Assembly (NCBI RefSeq): GCF_002261475.1
Contig: NZ_NEVN01000001.1
Location: 372,001 to 436,000 of the forward strand
DNA length: 64,000 nucleotides
Direction of reading: 5' to 3'
Source of the DNA: Bordetella genomosp. 5
GTDB taxonomy: Bacteria; Pseudomonadota; Gammaproteobacteria; Burkholderiales; Burkholderiaceae_B
The notes under the pieces were generated by a model that was not told the DNA's origin, made no database searches, and saw nothing but the letters and a program-made list of their open reading frames with translations. The position numbers and the translations under genes were made by a program. Positions 9,502 to 17,011 of this stretch are shown piece by piece. Within the stretch, counting starts at the first letter, position 1; the number at the start of each line of letters is the position of its first letter.

Positions 9502-10830
9502 TCAGCGCGGCAGCCGCAGCAGACGGTTGACGGCGTCGAGGTCGGACTCGGCCAGGATGCCGCTCACGGCCTTCAGGCGCAGCCCGTCGAGCAGGGTGTT
9601 GTAACGCACCACCGCGAGGTCGCGTTGCGTGGCGTAGAGCTGCTGCTGGGCGTTGAGCACGTCCAGGTTGATGCGCACGCCCAGCTCGTAGCCCGTCTGG
9701 TTGGCATCGAGCGATGCGCGGCTGGAGCGCTCGCCGGCCTCGAGCGCACGCACGCGCGCCAGACCGGTCATCACCCCATTGAAGTACAGCCGCGACGCGG
9801 TCACAGCCTGGCGCCGTGCCGTCTCGAAATCGTGGCGCGCTTTTTGTTCGAGCTGGACGCGTTCTGTTACCTGAGAGGAGATACCGCCGCCGGCGTAAAG
9901 CGGGATCGACAGGGTCACGCCGACGCTGCTGTCGATGGGGCGGCCGGACCCCGAGCGCTGCAGCGAGCCATCGGTAGCGCTGCCGCTGCTGGCGTACATG
10001 TTGAGCGTGGGGTAATGGCCGCTCTTGGCGATCTCGGTATTGCGCGCCGCGATGCGGGTGGACAGTTGCGCGCGCAACACCTCGAGGCCGGCCGCTTCGG
10101 CCTGGGTCGACCAGTCGGCCAGCCGCGCCGGCTGCGGCGCGGGCAGCGCGACCCCATGCGGCAGTTCGGCCAGCGCGCCCGGCGCGCTGCCCATGATCTT
10201 GGCCAGCTCGTCGCGCAGCGTCATCACCTCGTTCTGCAGACGCAGCTCTTCGGCCGACAGCAGGTCGTGGCGCGCCTGGGCTTCGTAGGTATCGATGATG
10301 GTGGCGTTGCCGAGCTCGAAGCCGCGTTGGGCCGCGGCGAGCTGTTCGGCCACGGCGGCCTTCTCGGCTTCGGTGGCGGTGAGGGTTTCCTGGGCCGCCA
10401 GGATGCCGAAATAGGCGCCCGCGACGCGCAGGATCAGGTCCTGGAAAGCCTGCTGCAGCTGCACCTCGGCGTCGGCCACCACCAGCTTGGATTGCTCGAA
10501 GCGCTGCCAGCGGTTCCAGTCGAACAGGGGCTGCGTGAGCACCAGGTCCCAGGTGCCTCGGCCACGCCCCTGGTCATAGGCCAGGCCGCGCGTGCTGCGG
10601 CTTTCGTTGTAGGCGCCGGAGGTTTCGCCGGTGATGTACGGCAGCAGCTCGGCGCGTGCCTGCGGCAGCTTTTCGGAATTGGCCCGGTACTCGGCGCGCG
10701 CGGCCGCATAGAGCGGGTCGCGCGCCAGCGCCTCGCGCCAGACCTGCATCAGATCCTGCGCGCAGGCCGACACGCCGGCCGTTGCGGCGCAGAACCCGAT
10801 CAGTACTGCTGCAACGTGCCGGGCGCGCAT
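9502..10830 (-). CDS. tolC: TolC-type outer-membrane efflux channel
   Basis: This 442-aa protein begins with a signal peptide (MRARHVAAVLIGFCAATAGVS, cleavage near ACA-QDL). It then has two tandem outer-membrane-efflux repeats, each with long coiled helices and a beta strand pair, the usual TolC fold and length. Family marks include EALARDPLYAAARAEY early, PLFDWNRWQRF, and YELGVRINLDVLNAQQQLY near the end. It lacks a lipobox Cys, unlike the NodT-type channel at 53497-55038, so it is the general TolC-like trimer. It starts 4 bp after the stop of the PIMT-like gene, and the two form one operon. Confidence 0.92.
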   Translation of the reverse strand: MRARHVAAVLIGFCAATAGVSACAQDLMQVWREALARDPLYAAARAEYRANSEKLPQARAELLPYITGETSGAYNESRSTRGLAYDQGRGRGTWDLVLTQPLFDWNRWQRFEQSKLVVADAEVQLQQAFQDLILRVAGAYFGILAAQETLTATEAEKAAVAEQLAAAQRGFELGNATIIDTYEAQARHDLLSAEELRLQNEVMTLRDELAKIMGSAPGALAELPHGVALPAPQPARLADWSTQAEAAGLEVLRAQLSTRIAARNTEIAKSGHYPTLNMYASSGSATDGSLQRSGSGRPIDSSVGVTLSIPLYAGGGISSQVTERVQLEQKARHDFETARRQAVTASRLYFNGVMTGLARVRALEAGERSSRASLDANQTGYELGVRINLDVLNAQQQLYATQRDLAVVRYNTLLDGLRLKAVSGILAESDLDAVNRLLRLPR

Positions 10831-10834
10831 CGCG

Positions 10835-11515
10835 TCAGAATTTGAAGTGCGATACGGTCGCGCCGCGCAGCGGCTTGATCACGGTCTCGAAGAGCTGGAC
10901 GGTTTCGAAGCTTGCCGCCGTGGTGCGGGTGATGCGACAGGCGGTCTGGATCGGGGCATCGCCCACGATCACGACCAGACGGCCGCCCACGCGCAGCTGA
11001 TACTTGAGCGCATCGGGCACGGTGGGCACGGAGCCGGTGACCAGGATGGCGTCGTATTCGGTGGAGCCCCAGCCGTTGCGGCCGTCGCCCGTCTCGACCT
11101 TGACGTCGGTGACGTTGTTCATCTGCAGATTGGTCTGCGCGAACGCGACCAGACGCGGATCGATCTCGACGGTCGTGACTTGCTGGGCCAGATGGGCCAG
11201 CAGGGCCGCCTGATAGCCCGATCCGGTACCGATTTCGAGCACGCAGTCGGTGGGCTGCAGCTGCAGCTCCTGGGCCAGACGTGCCTCGAGCTTCGGCGTC
11301 AGCATGGTCTGGCGCGTATTGACGGCGTTGATCTCGAGCGGAATCTCGAGGTCGGAGAAGGCGATCGAGCGCAGGGCCGGCGGCACGAACAGCTCACGGC
11401 GCACGGCGAACAGGGCGTCGAGGACGCGCGTATCGAGTACGTCCCAGGGGCGGATCTGCTGTTCCACCATGTTGAAGCGGGCTTGTTCTACGTCGGGCAG
11501 GGTCGAAGCGTTCAT
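10835..11515 (-). CDS. protein-L-isoaspartate O-methyltransferase family protein
   Basis: This 226-aa protein is of the PIMT (Pcm) family. It has an N-terminal QQIRPWDVLD segment, a LTPKLEARLAQEL helix before the SAM site, and motif I VLEIGTGSGYQAALLAHLA. Later motifs TVEIDPRLVAFA, GDGRNGW and YDAILVTGSVP follow. PIMT repairs isoaspartyl damage in proteins. Here it is coupled to tolC, 4 bp upstream, instead of to surE/nlpD as in enterobacteria, so it may be a paralogue with another role. The ATG at 11515 is the first codon of the operon. Confidence 0.85.
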   Translation of the reverse strand: MNASTLPDVEQARFNMVEQQIRPWDVLDTRVLDALFAVRRELFVPPALRSIAFSDLEIPLEINAVNTRQTMLTPKLEARLAQELQLQPTDCVLEIGTGSGYQAALLAHLAQQVTTVEIDPRLVAFAQTNLQMNNVTDVKVETGDGRNGWGSTEYDAILVTGSVPTVPDALKYQLRVGGRLVVIVGDAPIQTACRITRTTAASFETVQLFETVIKPLRGATVSHFKF

Positions 11516-11663
11516 GACGGCAAAAGAGAATCGGACAAAGGGATTAGCGTCCCATTGTAGCGGCTACTACCCTTCATGGGCATGAAGCCGGGCCGCGGCG
11601 CGGCCGGGGCCGCGCGCGGAGCGTGTACCGGCCCGCGCGCCGGGGCGCACGGGCCGGGGGGAA

Positions 11664-12488
11664 TCACCACCAACCGTGGAAATGATGGACCGGGCCGTGG
11701 CCCTCGCCCACCTGCAGGCGCTCCGCGTGGCGGATGGCCTCGGTGAGATAGGCCTTGGCGCGGCGGGCGGCCTCGGGCACCTCGTCGACCTGCGGCAGCA
11801 GGGCGGCCAGCGCCGCCGACAGCGTGCAGCCGGTACCGTGGGTATTGACGGTGTCGATGCGGTGGCCCGGCAGCTCGATCATGCGGTCGCCGTCGTGCAG
11901 CAGGTCGATGGTCTCGGAGCCGGGCAGATGCCCGCCCTTGACCAGCACCCAGCGATGGCCCGAATGCGCCATGCGGTTGCGCAGGCGCTCGGCCACCCGT
12001 CGCATTTCCTTGACGGTTTCGACGGGCCGCTCTTCGAGCAGCACGCCGGCCTCGGGCAGGTTGGGCGTGAGCAGCGTGGCCTGCGGCAGCAGCGACTCGC
12101 GCATCGCGCCCACGGCGCTGCGTTCGAGCAGGTGGTCGCCGCTCTTGGCCACCATGACGGGGTCGACCACGACGTGCGGCGGCGTCCAGCGCGCGAGCTT
12201 TTCGGCGACCACCCGGATCACGGGCTCCTGGCCCACCATGCCGATCTTCACGGCATCGATGCGCACATCGGCGAACAGGGTATCGATCTGCTCGCCCACG
12301 AAGGCGGGCGGGACCGGCGCGATGCCGCTCACGCCGCGCGTGTTCTGGGCGGTGAGGGCGGCAATCACGGCGCAGCCGTAGGCGCCAAGGGCGCTCATGG
12401 CCTTGACGTCGGCCAGCACGCCGGCGCCGCCGGAAGGATCGACGCCCGCGATGCTCAGGGCGTTGGGAATGCGACGCGGGGCGTTCAT
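11664..12488 (-). CDS. thiD: hydroxymethylpyrimidine/phosphomethylpyrimidine kinase ThiD
   Basis: This 274-aa ribokinase-family enzyme phosphorylates HMP and HMP-phosphate in thiamine synthesis. It has the N-terminal [20 protein letters not shown] substrate loop, [28 protein letters not shown] and the anion-hole signature [14 protein letters not shown] with the catalytic Asp region. Its start overlaps the thiG stop by 4 bp (12485-12488), giving a thiG-thiD operon. A ThiE-like domain for the next coupling step is found elsewhere in the window (55169-56131). Confidence 0.95.
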   Translation of the reverse strand: MNAPRRIPNALSIAGVDPSGGAGVLADVKAMSALGAYGCAVIAALTAQNTRGVSGIAPVPPAFVGEQIDTLFADVRIDAVKIGMVGQEPVIRVVAEKLARWTPPHVVVDPVMVAKSGDHLLERSAVGAMRESLLPQATLLTPNLPEAGVLLEERPVETVKEMRRVAERLRNRMAHSGHRWVLVKGGHLPGSETIDLLHDGDRMIELPGHRIDTVNTHGTGCTLSAALAALLPQVDEVPEAARRAKAYLTEAIRHAERLQVGEGHGPVHHFHGWW

Positions 12489-13282
12489 TGCTTGGCGGCG
12501 ATCAGGCCTTCAGTGGGCGAGCTGGGCGCGCCGCTATACAGCTTGCGCGGCACGCGGCCGGCGCGGAAGGCCTCGCGGCCCGCCTCGACGCCCTTTTTCA
12601 TGGCGCTGGCCATCAGCACCGGATCCTGGGCGCCGGCGATCGCGGTGTTCATGAGAACGGCGTCGCAGCCGAGCTCCATCGCGATGGCGGCATCCGAGGC
12701 GGTGCCCACGCCCGCGTCGACCACCACCGGCACCTTGGTCTGGTCGATGATGAGGCGCAGGTTCCAGGGGTTGAGAATGCCCATTCCCGAGCCGATCAGC
12801 GAGGCGAGCGGCATGATGGCGACCACGCCCATGTCTTCGAGCATGCGGGCCTGGATGGGATCGTCGGTGCAATACACCATGACCTTGAAGCCGTCGTCGA
12901 TCAGGGTCTTGGCGGCCTTGAGGGTCTCGGGCATGTTGGGGAACAGCGTGTGCGGATCGCCCAGGACCTCGAGCTTGACCAGGTCGTGGCCGTCGAGCAG
13001 TTCGCGCGCCAGGCGCAGCGTGCGCACGGCGTCGTCGGCCGTGTAGCAGCCGGCGGTGTTGGGCAGCAGCGTGAAGCGCGAGGGCGGCACGTAGTCGAGC
13101 AGGCTGGGCTCGCCGGGGTTCTGGCCGATGTTGGTGCGGCGGATGGCGACCGTGACGATATCGCAGCCGGAGGCGTCGAGCGCGGCGCGCGTCTGTTCGA
13201 AATCCTTGTACTTGCCGGTGCCGACCAACAGGCGCGACGCGTATTCGCGGCCGGCGATGGTGAGGGTATCTTGAGTGCTCAT
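12485..13282 (-). CDS. thiG: thiazole synthase ThiG
   Basis: This 265-aa TIM-barrel enzyme makes thiazole phosphate from deoxyxylulose phosphate, dehydroglycine and ThiS thiocarboxylate. Family segments are [45 protein letters not shown] (K103, the Schiff-base lysine position) and [16 protein letters not shown]. It is the first gene of thiG-thiD. No thiS fits upstream: only about 147 bp separate it from btuF and no TPP riboswitch is visible there, so ThiS and ThiF/ThiO must lie elsewhere. Confidence 0.96.
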   Translation of the reverse strand: MSTQDTLTIAGREYASRLLVGTGKYKDFEQTRAALDASGCDIVTVAIRRTNIGQNPGEPSLLDYVPPSRFTLLPNTAGCYTADDAVRTLRLARELLDGHDLVKLEVLGDPHTLFPNMPETLKAAKTLIDDGFKVMVYCTDDPIQARMLEDMGVVAIMPLASLIGSGMGILNPWNLRLIIDQTKVPVVVDAGVGTASDAAIAMELGCDAVLMNTAIAGAQDPVLMASAMKKGVEAGREAFRAGRVPRKLYSGAPSSPTEGLIAAKQ

Positions 13283-13429
13283 GGCGATGCTAGGCAGATG
13301 CGGCGGGACGGCCCCGGAGGACAGCGCCGCGCGTGAATGAAGCGATGCAGGTATCCATCATAAAGCACCGGGCCTGCGGCGGCCCGGAAGAGCCGGCTCG
13401 CGGCGCGGGTATCCGGTGGGGGCCGCGGG

Positions 13430-14491
13430 CTACGGACGCACGCGGTCGAGCATCTCGCACAGGGCGGCGCTCAGGTCGACCAGACGCGGACCGGGGCGGT
13501 ACAGCGCGTCGGCGTCGAGCGCGTACACATGGCCGGCCAGCGCGGCCGGCAGGCGGGTGTCGTGCCAGCGGCGGCGCAGGGTCTCGGCCTCGGCGGCCGA
13601 CTGCACGCCCGCGATCACCGCATCCGGACGGGCCGCCAGCACGCTTTCGAGCGATACCTGCGGTGCGACCACCGGCGCCTGACCGAACACATTGACCCCG
13701 CCGCAAAGCGTGAGCGCATCGCTCACGATGCTGCTGTCGTTCAGGGTGTAGAGCGGGTCGGTGCCAGCCTGCACGAACACGCGCACCTTCGGCTTGCCGG
13801 CATAGGCCGCGCGCAGGCCCGCCAGCCTGGCACGCAGGCGCGCGGCTTCGGCGTCGGCCGTGGCCGTGGTGCCGAACAGCCGGCCATAGCGTTCGATCGA
13901 GCTCGGGATGTCGTCGAGCCGCTGCGGATCGGAATAGAAGATCGGCGTGCCCAGCTTGCCGGCGATGCCGGTCAGGCCGGCCGCGGTGGCGGGCTGCCAG
14001 CCGAGGATCAGGTCGGGGTTAAGGCGGACCACGCGTTCCGGATCGGGCTGCATGGCATCGCCGATGCCCGGCAGCGCGCGCGCGGCGGGCGGGTAGTCGC
14101 TGGCGCGTACCGTGCCGGCCAGATAGGCGCCCGCGCCGGCGGCATAGACCAGCTCGGTCGCGTGCGGTGTCAGGGTGATGGCGCGGCGCGCGGGCGCGGC
14201 CAGCGTGACCTGGCGCCCGAGATCGTCTCGAACCTGGATCGGTGGCGTCGCTGCCGGCGCGTGGGCCGGCGCCGTTGCGACCTGCACCTGGAACTGCGGC
14301 GTCGTCGCCGATGCCTGAGCCCACACGGGGATGAGGCCCGGCATCAGCGCCGCGGCCAGCGCGCCGGCCCGCAGTGCGGCCCTGGCCGGCGCCCTGTCCG
14401 GCGCCCGTGCCCACGCCATGCGCGGTACGGGCCGGGGATGGCCGGGAGCGTGGACGGGGGCGGTGCGCCAGGGCGCGCGGGGGGCATTCAT
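13430..14491 (-). CDS. btuF: cobalamin-type periplasmic binding protein (BtuF-like)
   Basis: This protein of about 353 aa is of the Fe3+-siderophore/cobalamin substrate-binding fold. It contains DDLGRQVTLAAPARRAITLTP, LVYAAGAG, the LNPDLILGWQ strand and VSLESVLAARPDAVIAG, with a long mid-helix typical of class III binding proteins. A hydrophobic export segment (ALRAGALAAALMPGLIPVWA) follows an unusually long basic N-tail, so the start is uncertain: GTG 14503, ATG 14491 or ATG 14419 all keep it. It lies 64 bp after btuB, downstream of the cobalamin riboswitch, which supports vitamin B12 over iron-siderophore as ligand. Permease genes btuC and btuD are absent here. Confidence 0.8.
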   Translation of the reverse strand: MNAPRAPWRTAPVHAPGHPRPVPRMAWARAPDRAPARAALRAGALAAALMPGLIPVWAQASATTPQFQVQVATAPAHAPAATPPIQVRDDLGRQVTLAAPARRAITLTPHATELVYAAGAGAYLAGTVRASDYPPAARALPGIGDAMQPDPERVVRLNPDLILGWQPATAAGLTGIAGKLGTPIFYSDPQRLDDIPSSIERYGRLFGTTATADAEAARLRARLAGLRAAYAGKPKVRVFVQAGTDPLYTLNDSSIVSDALTLCGGVNVFGQAPVVAPQVSLESVLAARPDAVIAGVQSAAEAETLRRRWHDTRLPAALAGHVYALDADALYRPGPRLVDLSAALCEMLDRVRP

Positions 14492-14555
14492 CGTGGAGCT
14501 CACGTCCTGCCGATACAGCCGGCGTCGAAACGCCGACTATATCGGATCAGGCGCC

Positions 14556-16607
14556 TCAGTAACGCAGGGTGAGCGAGGCGTAGAAGTTGCGGCCCGGGGC
14601 GGGGTAGAGGTTGTAGCGTGCCTCGGAACCGAGCATGGCGAAGTCAGCGTTGCCGCCGCGGATGCCGTACGTGGCGTACTGACGATCGAAGATGTTGTTC
14701 ACGCCCACGGCGGCTTCGACGTTGCGGGTGAACTTGTACGCGAGCTTGGTGTTGAACAACACGTACGCATCGAGCTGCTTGCCGAACTGATTGGCCTGGT
14801 CGTTGTCCATGCGCGACTTGCCCACGTATTGCGCCGAGACGTTCCACAGGAACGCGTCGGTGGGGCGCCAGGTGACGCCGGCGTTGGCCAGCCACTTGGG
14901 TGCCAGGGGCACGTCCTTGCCGGCCAGATCCACGCCCGCGTAGTTGCCGGAGCGGAACTCGGCTTCCATCCAGGTGACGTTGGCATCGAGCGTCAGGCTG
15001 CTCGACAGCGCGTGATGACCTTCGAGCTCGATGCCCTGGCGGCGGGTCGGGTCGAGGTTGGTGTTGGCGCCCGTGCCCGGGCCCCACATGCCGTCGGCCA
15101 GCGGGTTGTACTGGATCTCGTTGGTCAGGTCATAGCGGAACCACGACAGGCGCGCGCTGCTGCGCTCGGACTGCCAGGTCACGCCGAGTTCCTTGTCCGT
15201 CGAGGTCTGCGGCGAGAGCGGCGATTGCACCGACAGCAGTTCGTCGGCGTTGGGCAGGCGGAAGCTGCGGCCGATCTTGCCGTAGACGCCGAAGCCGCGG
15301 CTGAGGTCCTGGCGCACGCCCAGTTGCCAGGCGGTCAGGTGGTTGCCCCGGTCGGAGGGCGTGCCGGCGTCGCCCGACAGCGCCGACAGATCGTCGGAGG
15401 CGTATTGACGGCGCACGCCGGCGGTCACGTAGGTGCTGTCGGTGGCGCGGACCTGGCCTTCGGCGAACAGGCCGTACTGATGCTGGCGCGATTGCCACTT
15501 GGCCTGCTCGAACGCGTAGTAGGCGTCCTGGGTCGAGGTGGTCTTGGCTTCCAGCGCATCGGCGCCCACGATCAGGCTGTGGCCGCCGTCGAACGGCAGG
15601 CGGTAGCGCAGGCTCAGGTTGTTTTCTTCGAGCTTCTGGTCGCGCAGCGTGTCGCCGAAGCCGTCGAACGAACGGCCGTTCAGCTTCTTCTCGCGGCTGG
15701 AGGCGTCGGCGTACAGGGTGCCGGGGCCGATGTCCTGCACGATCTGGGTGCCGAAGATCGTGGAGGTGCTCTTGACGTAATCGATGTCGTTCTTCGAGCC
15801 GCGCGGATCGTCCTGGTATTCGTTCAGGCCGGTGAACGGATCGATCGCGCGCGCGCCGGGCAGGTCCAGGCGCTGCGTGGTGGTGCGGGCGTAGAGGCGG
15901 ATCGAGCCGTTGTCGTGGCGGAAGGTCAGGCCGCCGCCGCCGCCTTCGCGGCGTTCGCCGCTGTGGTCGCGGTAGCCATCGGTGTGCAGCGATTGCACGA
16001 ACGCGTCGACGCCGACCTTTTCATTGTTGAGCGCGGCCGAGGCGTCGTATTGGCGCAGGCCGTAGCTGCCGAACGTGGCCGTGGCGCTGGCCGTGACGGG
16101 TTCTTTGTTGAACGGGCCGCGCGTGATGATGTTGATCACGCCGCCCGTGGTGCCGCCACCGTACTGCACGGAACCGCTGCCGCGCACGATTTCCACGCGT
16201 TCGACCTGGCCGAGCGGGATCACGCCGAGATTCGGCGCGGAGAGGTCGTTGGTGTTTTGCTTGACGCCATCGATCAGGATCAGCGTGTTGCTGAAGCCGG
16301 TGATGCCGAAGCCGCGCAGGTCGACGATGGCGTTGTCGTTCGAGCTGGTCGTGTTGACCAGATGAATGCCGGCCTGGGTCGACAGCAGATCCTGCATCGT
16401 GCGGGCGCTGCTGGCGGCGATGTCCTGGGCCGTGATCACCGAAATGGAGACGGGCAGGGTGCGGCCATCGGTGGGCACGCGCTGCGCGGTCACGGTGACG
16501 GTGTCGAGTTCGGAGGGGGCGGGGTTGCCGGCCTGCTGGGCGCTGGCCAGCGCGGGAGCGGTGCACAGCAGGGCGCCGGCGTAACGCCGGATAGAGCGGG
16601 ATTTCAT
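14556..16607 (-). CDS. btuB: TonB-dependent vitamin B12 receptor BtuB
   Basis: This 683-aa outer-membrane receptor has a signal peptide (ending ALASAQQ), a TonB box-like DTVTVTAQR and a plug domain: QDLLSTQAGIHL, DLRGFG, ILIDGVKQN, and VERVEIVRGSGSVQYGGGTTGGVINIIT. A beta-barrel follows, ending YASLTLRY with the terminal aromatic expected for BAM insertion. ATG 16607 is chosen; TTG lies one codon earlier. It is larger than E. coli BtuB (614 aa). The cobalamin riboswitch in its 5' leader (16700-16905) and the btuF gene behind it support B12 or a corrinoid as ligand. Confidence 0.9.
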   Translation of the reverse strand: MKSRSIRRYAGALLCTAPALASAQQAGNPAPSELDTVTVTAQRVPTDGRTLPVSISVITAQDIAASSARTMQDLLSTQAGIHLVNTTSSNDNAIVDLRGFGITGFSNTLILIDGVKQNTNDLSAPNLGVIPLGQVERVEIVRGSGSVQYGGGTTGGVINIITRGPFNKEPVTASATATFGSYGLRQYDASAALNNEKVGVDAFVQSLHTDGYRDHSGERREGGGGGLTFRHDNGSIRLYARTTTQRLDLPGARAIDPFTGLNEYQDDPRGSKNDIDYVKSTSTIFGTQIVQDIGPGTLYADASSREKKLNGRSFDGFGDTLRDQKLEENNLSLRYRLPFDGGHSLIVGADALEAKTTSTQDAYYAFEQAKWQSRQHQYGLFAEGQVRATDSTYVTAGVRRQYASDDLSALSGDAGTPSDRGNHLTAWQLGVRQDLSRGFGVYGKIGRSFRLPNADELLSVQSPLSPQTSTDKELGVTWQSERSSARLSWFRYDLTNEIQYNPLADGMWGPGTGANTNLDPTRRQGIELEGHHALSSSLTLDANVTWMEAEFRSGNYAGVDLAGKDVPLAPKWLANAGVTWRPTDAFLWNVSAQYVGKSRMDNDQANQFGKQLDAYVLFNTKLAYKFTRNVEAAVGVNNIFDRQYATYGIRGGNADFAMLGSEARYNLYPAPGRNFYASLTLRY

Positions 16608-16699
16608 CAACTAGACCTCGATGCGACCCGCGACCCCGCAGGTCATACCAATGGGAGAACGCTGATGGCGCGGCGGGCGCGCACGGGCAGGCGTTCTGA

Positions 16700-16905
16700 C
16701 GAGCGAACAGGCCGGTATCGGGCTGCCACGCGTGAGACGCGTGGGGACCGTTGCGGGGGCAGCACAGGCTGGGCGTGGCGGGGCGCGAGCTGTCGTGACG
16801 ACAGGCGCGTCCGGCCCGGAGGCCTTCCTGTTTCCCGTTTATCTTTCGCACGCGGCGGGCAAGTGTTGTGCGCTTGCCCGTTCAGTGCGCCGAAAGCACC
16901 CGTTC
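16700..16905 (-). ncRNA. cobalamin (AdoCbl) riboswitch in the btuB leader
   Basis: On the minus strand the leader contains, in order, the GGTGC element (16896-16900), GGGAA (16832-16836), the core GCTGCCCCCGCAACGG (about 16748-16764), a CCACGCG/CGCGTGG hairpin and the B12 box AGCCCGATACCGGCC (16710-16724). This is the order of a class I cobalamin riboswitch. Between GGGAA and the core are 67 bases instead of roughly 20, because an extra hairpin-rich insert occupies the P3-P4 region. About 100 bases of expression platform follow, including AGAACGC/GCGTTCT arms, before the btuB start. B12 binding would switch off btuB and btuF. Confidence 0.88.
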
Positions 16906-16971
16906 GGGGCCGAAACTGTATCACCGGCGGGCGCGAGATGACCGGTTTTGTTACGATCCAGGACTGATTTC

Positions 16972-16987
16972 AAGGGGTTTTCCCCTT
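16972..16987 (+). other. short stem-loop in the metH leader
   Basis: AAGGGG-TTTT-CCCCTT is a perfect 6-bp stem followed by TT, 25 bases before the metH GTG. It could act as a weak terminator, an attenuator or a fold near the ribosome site. The remaining 16906-17011 stretch holds no recognisable SAM or SAH riboswitch. Confidence 0.45.
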
Positions 16988-17011
16988 TTCGCCACACACC
17001 AGGATCTCTTC

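Noticed and set aside
13290-13706. A minus-strand frame upstream of thiG, considered as thiS
   Set aside because: It is Arg/Ala/Pro-rich, overlaps btuF, and lacks the ThiS C-terminal Gly-Gly and overall pattern.
14331-16967. An 878-codon plus-strand frame opposite btuB
   Set aside because: It covers the clear BtuB coding region on the other strand and has no recognisable domain; it is an artefact of high GC.
16906-17011. SAM or SAH riboswitch before metH
   Set aside because: No CCGAGG...GCUGCAAC-type SAH core or SAM-II/SAM-I element could be aligned by eye; only a short stem-loop is present.
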